Shown here: one piece after another, positions 1 through 6,506 of the stretch | Numbering within the stretch: the first letter of the stretch is position 1 | How the letters are laid out: every line of letters begins with the position of its first letter | Assembly (NCBI GenBank): GCA_004151065.3 | Contig: NWUY0304213756.1 | Location: 1 to 11,854 of the forward strand | Length of the DNA: 11,854 nt | Source of the DNA: Larix sibirica | Taxonomy: Eukaryota > Streptophyta > Pinopsida > Pinales > Pinaceae | Reading direction: 5' to 3' | Notes under the pieces: model-generated | Told to the model about the DNA's origin: nothing | Database searches by the model: none | What the model saw: the letters and a program-made list of their open reading frames with translations, nothing else | Made by a program: the position numbers and the translations under genes

Positions 1-548
1 ATCTTTGTAGTCAATGCACATTCTCCAAGTCCCATCCTCCTTTGGTATTATCATGATAGGTGACCCACAAGGTGAGGTTCTTGGTTGAATTACTCTCTTC
101 TCCAATGGCTATTGTAATTGCTTCTTCACTTCATCTGCTTCCAATATGGACTATTTGCACATCCCAATATTTGGCAATGGGGAGACAGGAAACAATTGTA
201 TCTCATGCTCCATTTCCCTCTTCGGTGGTAATTCTTTGGGATTCTAAAACACTTCTATGTATGCCTACAATAGCTCCTCCAACTACTGTTTTTGCTCTTT
301 AATGCATCCTCCAAGGATGCCTTTATTTTTACCAATTAATCTCCTAATTGATTCTCCCTTAAGAAAAGCAATATAATATTCCTACTCGAACTAATCAATT
401 TCTTGGCTTGGTTAGCATTTACCAAAAGAGATCTTGGATTTACCTTTGTGTGCATTGATGATGAAGGGATTCACAACTTTGATAGGCAATATTGGTTTTC
501 TCTACTCATGAATATTGCATCCCTTATGTACATGTGGGTGATTCCAAA
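1..548 (-). pseudogene. Ty3/gypsy pol: protease-RT linker and N-terminal reverse transcriptase, broken and partial
   Basis: On the minus strand positions 45 down to 1 read KEDGTWRMCIDYKD, the classic entry to the Ty3/gypsy RT palm. Before it comes RVIQPRTSPCGSP, matching the conserved segment where the template strand is contacted. An in-frame TAG at 109-111 interrupts the helix just before this. Further upstream (about 548-300) there are recognisable linker pieces such as INAHKGKSKISF and a run rich in Glu, Gln and Lys, but they fall in shifting frames. The YxDD catalytic motif would lie outside the window. Function in the family: copying element RNA into DNA in cytoplasmic particles. This copy cannot make the protein. 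Confidence 0.85.
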
Positions 549-550
549 CA

Positions 551-823
551 CTACACCGCACACATTAATGGTAGTACATCTACCTCCACCTTATCAATAT
601 AGTTTGCACTTATAGAAAATTTGATCTTGCACTTCTTAGTGACCCTAAGCTTTAAATCCTTGTTTACCCATTCCAATGGATATGGGTGAGGATGGTCATG
701 AACCTCTAACCCAAGCTCACTAACCAAACCTTTTTCTATGAGGTTGTCATGTGAACTGGAATCAAATAGAGCATCCACCTTTGTCTTCTTAACCTGGATC
801 TTAATATGGAAGAGTTTAGTCAT
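551..823 (-). pseudogene. Retrotransposon aspartic protease domain (retropepsin-like), altered active site
   Basis: This 90-codon open stretch has the retropepsin pattern of plant Ty3 elements: a short beta-rich N-terminus, then VDALFDSSSHDNLI, where the family has D-[ST]-G followed by a small residue and NLI. Asp21 is kept but the Gly of the catalytic triad is Ser23. The following GLVSELGLEVHDHPHPYPLEWV matches the usual strand after the active site. The family cleaves Gag-Pol during particle maturation and works as a homodimer. It lies between the zinc knuckle and RT, as expected. With the Gly lost and the flanks frameshifted, it is almost certainly inactive. The true domain edges are not set by the ATG at 821-823, because in the intact element this was part of a longer polyprotein. 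Confidence 0.8.
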
Positions 824-866
824 GTTCTCCTTCCTTGGTATGGTGGCTACTCAGATTCACCTCCTT

Positions 867-1959
867 CTACACTATAGTGAAGACAATATTTTCATCTACA
901 TGAGTTTCTCTTTGCATACTTGCTCGATCCATGGCTAGCATGTTCTTCTTGGCATCCTTTTCATTGTTCTTTGGATTCATCTCAATATGTAACTTCCAAC
1001 ACTTATCTTCATTATGACCATCAATATTACAATAGTTGTAGTGGTTGTTTAGATCCTTGCATTGTGTGTAGTGGTTATTGTGATCTTTCCCTTTCCTTTC
1101 ACTTATTTCCCTCCTTGGAAGCATCTTGGTGGTCTTTGTACTTGGAACCACTTGGTTGTCCTTTAGTATTATCCATATTCTCTTAGATATTGTGCTTGCA
1201 CACAAGCCTCATTAATTTTCCTAGGTTTGAAGAGCATCATGTGCCTTTGTAAATGACTATGTAGACCACCCAAATACCTTAGGAGTACATTTGGGTTCTT
1301 GGGATATACCCAACATAATAGTTATTTTACTAAACTCATTGATGTACTCTTGCACACTCTACCCTTGCTTCTATGGGAAGAAATACCAATAGATCAACTT
1401 GTCATCTTCACACCCAATAGGGTAGACCTAGGACTTGGTGAGGGTTTTAAACACCTCTCACTTAGTCATTAAGGGATCACCCTCCAACCCCTTAGTGTCT
1501 TTGTGTGACTTTCACACCCAATTAGGGCATGGTCATCTAACTTCAATTGGGTAAATGAAATCTTTTGGTCTTCTCCTATGTTATGAACACTGAAATAAAC
1601 TTATAAGTCGTTGCAACCATTGATTCAATTTAATAGCATTAATCTCACCTTGGTAGGGTTAGATGTCCATTTTCACTTCCATTTTGAACAAAGATTGTGA
1701 AGTGATGGCACTGGAACTTGATCTCTCTTTCTCTAATTCTTTTTGTAACTCCTTTTCTAGGTCTTCATTATGTATAGATTTCTTGTCTGACCCATCTTTT
1801 GAGTTAGAGCTACCAAACTCCCCAAAAGATCCAAACTTGTTCTCTAGAGCCACCGTGATAATGGCCATATTACAAGATGTCAATGACTTGTGATTCCAAC
1901 TTTGAAAATCTCTCCTCTACCTCATCTTGTGGATTGTTATTACCGGACTTGTCCACCAT
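867..1959 (-). pseudogene. Ty3/gypsy gag with zinc knuckle, multiply broken
   Basis: A probable gag start is the ATG at 1957-1959, 69 nt downstream of the primer-binding site. It opens a 29-residue stretch (MVDKSGNNNPQDEVEERFSK onward) that ends at a TAA at 1870-1872. Later pieces include an acidic/basic helix around 1750-1690, the retrotransposon gag core (INAIKLNQWL near 1650, VQEYINEFSKITIMLGIS near 1330) and RYLGGLHSHLQRHMMLFKP near 1270-1210. A one-base frame change separates the last two near 1301-1303. The zinc knuckle near 1040-995 reads YNYCNIDGHNEDKC: Cys, His and the last Cys are kept, but the first Cys is Tyr. Gag packages element RNA into particles. At least six stops or shifts make this copy non-functional. 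Confidence 0.82.
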
Positions 1960-2028
1960 GGCTATGGTTTTAACACTTATTTCTTATGCCAATTATTGGA
2001 TCCTATAACTTTTCACAAAAAACCCAAA

Positions 2029-2047
2029 GAAAACTGGTCTAATACCA
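2029..2047 (-). other. Primer-binding site for initiator tRNA-Met
   Basis: The minus strand reads TGGTATTAGACCAGTTTTC. It follows the familiar plant retroelement PBS that begins TGGTATCAGAGC, with a C-to-T change and a one-base shortening. It sits three bases inside the LTR end (CA at 2051-2052 on the minus strand), exactly where minus-strand DNA synthesis is primed. This fixes both the element's orientation and the inner edge of its LTR. Confidence 0.8.
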
Positions 2048-2050
2048 ATA

Positions 2051-2125
2051 TGGTCTACAAATTGTCGTGGATATTCCAATAGAACAATTTGTCCCAAAAT
2101 ATCTAATGGACCAAAGAGTTGTGGC
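2051..2125 (-). repeat. Stub of the Ty3/gypsy 5' LTR (U5 end)
   Basis: The LTR edge is the plus-strand TG at 2051, three bases from the PBS. Only about 75 bp remain before the sequence switches at 2126 to a segment that recurs at 2961. The stub holds a 9-bp inverted repeat: ACAAATTGT at 2057-2065 and ACAATTTGT at 2084-2092, with an 18-nt loop. Most of the LTR (U3, R, promoter) is missing from this window. Confidence 0.6.
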
Positions 2126-2628
2126 AACATAAAGCTCTCCTTGTGTTGTAGCATTGGCATTACGGACCATTCAAAACACATGTATTTTTTAAGGCAAATC
2201 CTTTACTCCATTTTAGTATTTCATAGCATAAAGTTAATATGTAAAGACCTAAAACAATCTAGTGTTAAAAAATCCCCCATAATTTCAAATCCTCCAAAGA
2301 TAAACAAATCATATGCCTAGGTTTATTTCAATGGTTCAAGCCAAGAAACACACAATGTCATGTGGGGTTGTAGTTATATTGTACTTACCTAGTGGAGAAA
2401 GTTTTTCTTTTAAATTATCTTTAGGACAAGGAACAAACCAAAAGGCCAAAATGCATGCACTCCTTGACCTACAAAAATTGGCTATGGAAAAAAATTAAAA
2501 ATCTACAAGTCATGGGTGATTCTAAACTAGTTGTAGAATATGTTCAAGGGACTTATAGACTTAAAACTTGACATTCGTGCCTCCTAGACCATATTCTAAA
2601 TGAAACATTGTTTTTTAACATAATAAAG
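2126..2628 (+). repeat. Direct repeat copy A (about 503 bp) of LINE tail
   Basis: The segment from AACATAAAGCTCTCC to TTTAACATAATAAAG recurs at 2961-3464 in the same orientation, with scattered substitutions and one-base indels. It encodes a broken RNase H-like domain: an open stretch from 2313 reads CGVVVILYLPSGESFSFKL and GTNQKAKMHALLDL. A one-base shift near 2490 then gives MGDSKLVVEYVQGTYRL, the conserved GDSK strand and helix. Copy A stops before the last helix of the domain. The ORF from 2313 to 2498 is part of this remnant and not a separate gene. Confidence 0.85.
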
Positions 2629-2673
2629 TCAAACTTGTTATAGATAGATTTAAGAAATAAGTTACTAACATGG

Positions 2674-2920
2674 GATAATTTTCAAAAAACGCTTGTGTGG
2701 AAGTTGAAAGCTCCATTAAGTCAAGACTCTTGTTGTGGCTAGCCTTGAGAAATAGGTTAGCAAAAAAAATCTTGAAATGGATCAAGAATATCCTATCTTC
2801 GCAAATGGAATAAGGACACCACTCAACATATCTTGTTGGATTGTGCCTCTGTAAAACAAGTTTGGAATGAGGTTTCCACCCTAAGTAGAGGAGTGGGATA
2901 TTGGTGTAGTGCCTCTAAAT
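2674..2920 (+). pseudogene. zf-RVT region of LINE ORF2, broken
   Basis: Three frames are needed to follow it: VWKLKAPL (about 2695), RLLLWLALRNRLAKKILKWI (about 2720-2780), then NKDTTQHILLDCASVKQVWN (about 2810-2870). These match the plant zf-RVT region, where a hydrophobic FLW.AL.N.L stretch precedes a zinc-binding segment ending in H-L-x-x-x-C and a conserved Trp. The His and last Cys are visible; the first CxxC pair lies at the frame break and is lost. In LINEs this module follows the reverse transcriptase. Confidence 0.68.
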
Positions 2921-3560
2921 GAAGCTTATCATAAATGGATGAATGATCCAACACTGAAAAAACATAAAGCTCTCCTTGTGTTGTAGCATTGGGATTATGG
3001 ACCAATCAAAACTCATGTATTTTTCAAGGCAAAATCTTTACTCCATTTAGTATTTCATAGCATAAAGTTGGTATATAAAGACCTAAAACAATCTAGTGTT
3101 CAAAAACCTCCCAATAATTTCAAACCTCAAAAGATAGACAAATCAAATGCCTAGGGTTATTTCAATGGTTCAAGCCAAGAAAACACTCAAGGCCATGTGG
3201 GGTTGGAGTTATATTGTACTTACCTAGTGGAGAAAGTTTTCTTTTAAATTATCTTTAGTACTAGACCAAACCCAAAGGCCAAAATGCATGCACTCCTTGA
3301 CCTACAAAAATTGGTTATGGTAAAAAAATTAAAAATCTACCAGCCATGGGTGATTCTAAATTGGTGGTAGAATAAGTTCAAGGTACTTATAGACTTCAAA
3401 ACTTGACATTCATGCCTCTCCTAGGTCATATTCTAAATGCAACACTGCTTTTTAACGTAATAAGTTTCTTGCATGTTTATCATCACATCAACTATGAAGC
3501 TAACATCTCTTATCAAAAGAAGCAATCTCAAGACCTACAAAGATGATCCTTATGGCAAAG
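2898..3560 (+). pseudogene. LINE ORF2 C-terminal spacer and RNase H-like domain (repeat copy B), broken
   Basis: From about 2898 one frame runs for roughly 100 codons with two stops: IGVVPLNEAYHKWMND, then THVFFKAKSLLHLVFHS, then GYFNGSSQENTQGH. The last is the first RNase H strand, normally F-D-G-[AS]-S, with the catalytic Asp changed to Asn. Later pieces are CGVGVILYLPSGESF, KAKMHALLDLQ and MGDSKLVVE. Beyond the end of copy A it continues with FLHVYHHINYEANIS, which fits the terminal HxYRxxNxxAD motif of RVT_3-type RNase H. The family degrades RNA in RNA-DNA hybrids during element copying. Missing catalytic residues and several frameshifts make it inactive. Confidence 0.68.
2961..3464 (+). 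repeat. Direct repeat copy B (about 504 bp) of LINE tail
   Basis: Second copy of the segment at 2126-2628, offset by 835-836 bp. It is flanked on the left by the LINE's own upstream coding sequence (MNDPTLKK frame continuing into the repeat) and on the right by the continuing RNase H tail. Copy B is therefore in its original context, and copy A is the one with foreign flanks. Confidence 0.85.
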
Positions 3561-3960
3561 TACATATCCAAGGCTATAAGATTACAATTTCATGATGCAA
3601 ATTGCTTTTTTTTCTCTAATTATAATTGTTTTCATAACATGGTACAACAAACAAGGTCCACTGGTCACATATTGTTTTCTAAGATCATTTCAAACAATGT
3701 TATTTCTGTAATAACACTACAAAGCTTTAAGCCATGTTTTCCTATTTCCAATTTAGGAAGACCTATTTAAAGAGGCTAAAGATGATTACACACATTATAA
3801 GCATAGTTTTGCTTTTTACAGCAATGATGTTTTTGTATATTGATTCTTATGTGCTTTTTAAAATGAACTTTGCTCTCACCTTAATAATATAAAATTACAA
3901 TTGTTTCCATAATACAAAAGGAGGAAAAAAAATATTTAGTAATGTTTATAATTAATAGTA
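3561..3960. other. AT-rich spacer, no gene seen
   Basis: A plus-strand open stretch (3543-3770) starts inside the LINE tail and shows no motif or codon pattern I recognise. Its first residues may be the last readable part of the LINE reading frame. Nothing else stands out apart from T-rich and A-rich runs. Confidence 0.5.
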
Positions 3961-4140
3961 AACTAAAATTGGAACTATCAACCTCGAAGTCCATTATGAA
4001 ACAAACTAAACCTTCGTTTACTAAAAAATACAAATTAATTCTTTCAAATATATTTCTATTCTCCGAAGCCATTATGAAAAAAAATAAACAAACTAAAATT
4101 AAAATTATTAATCTCAAAAGCTATTATAAAATAAACTAAA
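3961..4140 (+). repeat. Two degenerate 50-bp direct repeats in A-rich DNA, 130 bp apart
   Basis: 3961-4010 and 4091-4140 both follow the pattern AACTAAAATT..AAC/TTAT..ATCTCRAAG..TATTATRAAA..AAACTAAA and align without gaps over 50 bases. A partial third copy (CTCCGAAGCCATTATGAAA then AAACAAACTAAA, about 4051-4096) lies between them. Short open frames through this stretch are a by-product of its low-complexity sequence. Confidence 0.6.
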
Positions 4141-4209
4141 TCATGCTCACCCAAAATCTGGGTTGCAAAATGTCACTCGAACAGTGGATGGATTTGAACT
4201 AATTTTAAA

Positions 4210-4248
4210 GGGTAAAAAAAATACCCATTGTGTGAGCAACTCTTGCTC
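4210..4248. other. Two adjacent short hairpins
   Basis: GGGTA (4210-4214) pairs with TACCC (4222-4226) around an A-run. Then GAGCAA (4234-4239) pairs with TTGCTC (4243-4248) around CTC. Both are perfect but short, and no function can be assigned. Confidence 0.3.
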
Positions 4249-4598
4249 AGGCAAAATTGCTATATAACAAGGGTATAACCCCAAAATCTACGCAGCTTCA
4301 AAATCCTCACACCAGCAAATGATGGGATTTCTTCATTGGTCTCAACCTTTGACCAATCAAGGCATTTCTAACCAATATACCTGTCTTGATATGTCGAGGA
4401 TTTCTTTGAAGGATCAAAGAATTTCCCTCCTGCAGCTTGATAAAGTAGAGAGGAAGTAGGAGCATCAAAACAGAGAGCTGGAAACCGAGTAGAGGGAGGC
4501 AGTTCTTGGGAGAAATTAGAATGGAAGGCGAATAGGGAAGCATAAAGCATTGATGGGAAAACCTATAAAGTATCTTCTAAGATGAGGCAAGAGGCAAG

Positions 4599-4642
4599 CC
4601 AACAGGAAGGAACTTAATAGCCAACAGGAAGGAACTTAATAG
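4599..4642 (+). repeat. Perfect 22-bp tandem duplication
   Basis: CCAACAGGAAGGAACTTAAT followed by AG occurs twice back to back (4599-4620, 4621-4642) with no difference. It lies inside the broken coiled-coil frame and shifts it by 22 bases. Confidence 0.9.
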
Positions 4643-4675
4643 TTGATGTCAGTGAGTCTTTGAGGTTAGGCATGC

Positions 4676-4759
4676 CAATGGATAGGGAAGAGCAAAGGGA
4701 AGAGTGAAAGACAACAAATTAAACAATGGATAGGGGAAGAGCAAAGGGAAGAGTCAAAG
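4676..4759 (+). repeat. Imperfect direct repeat, 35-36 bp, period 48
   Basis: CAATGGATAGG(G)GAAGAGCAAAGGGAAGAGT[GC]AAAG occurs at 4676-4710 and 4724-4759. The second copy has one extra G and one substitution. The extra base changes which frame is open, so it is one of the breaks in the surrounding pseudogene. Confidence 0.85.
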
Positions 4760-5188
4760 GAAATTATAGCAGATGAAAACTTCTCATTTTTCCCCAAAAG
4801 TTCTGAAGGACCTAAGAGGGAGGTAGCCTGCCATTACCATGCACTAGTAGCATGTCAAGGATCCAACGACGAGAATGTTGAGGGAATTTATTAAAAAGTT
4901 ATTCTTGTGGAATACAGGTTGAGGGCAGACATACTCCACCACATTAAGGAGGCATTGGACTTATGCAAAAGGGCAGAGGATAAACTTGAAACAAAGAAAA
5001 ATCTAGGAAGACTTGAACAATAGGTTGAAGTCGTCAACATGGCCCATACTGTAATTATTGAAGACACCCTTTTTCCAATGTCTTTGAAAGTGAAATTGTG
5101 ATCAAAACCACAAGGATTATAGTTCCAGCTCAAAATGGTTATTTTTTCAAGTGTTAAGAGTACCCTGAGAGTTCTGGAAGTCCACGAA

Positions 5189-5521
5189 TCAATTTATGAC
5201 TTCAAAAAATTAAATATGCTAAATCAATCATTAATCATTTACCAGAAAAGTGAACTCAGTTTGAAATATGGATTTTGGATAACAGCTAGAAGACTCAAAT
5301 CAATTTATGGCTTCAAAAAATTAAATATGCTAAATCAATCATTAATCATTTACCAAAAAAGTGAACTCAGTTTGAAATATGGATTTTGGATAACAGCTAG
5401 AAGACTCAAATCAATTTATGACTTCAAAAAATTAAATATGCTAAATCAATCATTAATCATTTACCAGAAAAGTGAACTCAGTTTGAAATATGGATTTTGG
5501 ATAACAGCTAGAAGACTTGGA
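5189..5521 (+). repeat. Minisatellite: three 111-bp tandem units, nearly identical
   Basis: Units at 5189-5299, 5300-5410 and 5411-5521 begin TCAATTTATG and end in AGAAGACTCAAA (AGAAGACTTGGA in the third). Unit 2 differs from unit 1 at two bases only (5310 A to G, 5356 G to A). Unit 3 matches unit 1 until the last three or four bases. 111 is a multiple of three, so a frame open in one unit is open in all: an ORF from 5135 to 5554 carries a 37-residue repeat three times (SIYDFKKLNMLNQSLIIYQK then 17 more). The near-identity implies recent duplication. Nothing shows that the ORF is expressed, and I do not recognise the repeat peptide. Confidence 0.95.
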
Positions 5522-5554
5522 AGAGTCGGCCGTAAAACTCAAGCAGAGATGTAA

Positions 5555-6506
5555 TGTCAAGCACGAAGTATCATTTTCTTAAATTGCAGATAATTTCTAC
5601 AAAAGGTAAAATTAATTTAAATTATTAAAAAAAGCCCTTAATAATAAAAACTACACTTGCCAACATCAAACCACCATGATGGGTTATTGCCTAAAAGAAC
5701 CCTAAGTTCCGAAAAAACACTAAACTTCAAAAACTATACGCTCATCTCGTCAGAGGTATAAAATTCTAAAGGCAATAATGCACAGCAAACAAATATGGTT
5801 CTAGAACGGAGAACCTCCGTCATAAAGGATCCCACTAGTCTGCTTGACATGGTTTCCATGAAAGATCCCACTAGTCTGGTGCATGCATACTTGATTTGAT
5901 ATTTATGCTAATGTCTTTTATTATAAATTGACAATAATACAAATGAATAGTCCAATCTTAAAGAAGTTTTAGCAACACAGATTTTGTATTGAAAGTTGAA
6001 GAAAGCAATAGTTAGAACACAGAATTTCCAGAGTAATGCCCAGGCCTTCAAAGCAACGCTTAGGATGCAGAGAGATAGATTACCTTTTGTAGGTACAGAA
6101 TGGAGGAATATTATTTGAGCCATGTTGCCAAAATGATGCTCAAGATCAAAAAACTTTGAGGAAAAAGTTTACAGGTATCATTATCATGACTGTCTTCTTT
6201 CAAATGTCCAAGAATTTGAGGCTGTAACCATACACACCCTTGGCTTGTAAAGAAATAAACCCCTACTTTTAATAGAAAGCATAAATTAAATTTCATGTCA
6301 TGTCATGTCAAAAGCCTGACAATAGGATCACATACTATTCGAGGATTCAAACATAGATCCCTGCTGTTGTCAAAGAAGCAGAATGAAGGAACGAGGGAGA
6401 GAAAATAAGCCAAGTGAAGCACCAGATGAAAAGAAAGAGAAAGCATCCTGTACATATTCAAACGAACGCTTCCAAAACAATTATAAAGCATTTGCATTTG
6501 CAGAAA
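5555..6506. other. AT-rich region downstream of the J-protein gene
   Basis: No gene is supported here. It probably holds the 3' UTR of the minus-strand J-protein gene next to 6506. The first canonical minus-strand AATAAA lies at 5917-5922, about 585 nt past the stop, which is far, so the real poly(A) signal may be a variant such as AATAAT near 6110. Small features: an ACGGAG-AAC-CTCCGT hairpin at 5806-5820, a 15-bp repeat GATCCCACTAGTCTG at 5828-5842 and 5864-5878, and (TCATG)3 at 6293-6307. Short ORFs on both strands show no recognisable motif. Confidence 0.5.

Larger units (their letters stand above)
1..2125 (-). mobile_element. Ty3/gypsy LTR retrotransposon, 5' part, decayed, running off the left edge
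   Basis: Read on the minus strand, this region has the order of a Ty3/gypsy element: LTR end (2051-2125), primer-binding site (2029-2047), gag with a zinc knuckle, aspartic protease, then the beginning of reverse transcriptase at the window edge. All coding parts carry stops and frameshifts, so the copy is dead. The rest of pol and the 3' LTR would lie left of the window. The LTR is cut at 2125/2126, where sequence shared with a plus-strand LINE tail begins. Domain order and PBS are seen directly. Assignment to Ty3/gypsy rests on the RT and gag motifs; the lineage within Ty3 is not resolved. Confidence 0.88.
2126..3560 (+). mobile_element. Tail of a plant LINE (non-LTR retrotransposon) with an internal duplication
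   Basis: Plus-strand coding remnants give the C-terminal part of a plant L1-type ORF2 protein: a zf-RVT region (about 2674-2920), a spacer, then an RNase H-like domain (about 3120-3530). A second copy of the spacer plus most of RNase H precedes it at 2126-2628. No reverse transcriptase or endonuclease is present, so the element is strongly truncated at its 5' end, as is usual for LINEs. No poly(A) tail or target-site duplication could be recognised. It abuts the Ty3 LTR stub in opposite orientation. Confidence 0.72.
4323..5168 (+). pseudogene. Broken reading frame of an unrecognised, probably coiled-coil protein
   Basis: Several plus-strand segments look like decayed protein. From about 4323: ISLKDQRISLLQLDKVERK, stop, EHQNRELETE, stop. 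From about 4640: VSESLRLGMPMDREEQREE. From 4724 to 5101 a 126-codon frame has only two internal stops and includes SFFPKSSEGPKREVACHYHA and RLRADILHHIKEALDLCKRA, followed by EDKLETKKNLGRLEQ, stop, VEVVNMAHTVIIEDT. A shift near 5085 then gives SEIVIKTTRIIVPAQNG. The charged heptad-like pattern suggests a coiled coil. I do not recognise the family; it could be a retroelement gag-like protein or a host pseudogene. The low stop density in AT-rich DNA is the main support. Confidence 0.42.

Noticed and set aside
4141-4260. Second tRNA-like box B (AGTTCAAATCC on the minus strand at about 4188-4198)
   Set aside because: No box A at a suitable distance upstream and no A-tail or ends; a single box B-like word is not enough for a SINE or tRNA.
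5135-5554. 139-codon ORF over the 111-bp array as a real gene
   Set aside because: One open unit guarantees open copies when the unit length is a multiple of three, so the length carries little weight. There is no start context, homologue or expression evidence.
5824-5842. GGATCCCACTAGT as cloning-vector polylinker
   Set aside because: It differs from the usual BamHI-SpeI join by an extra C and the surroundings are plant-like, so vector contamination is not supported.
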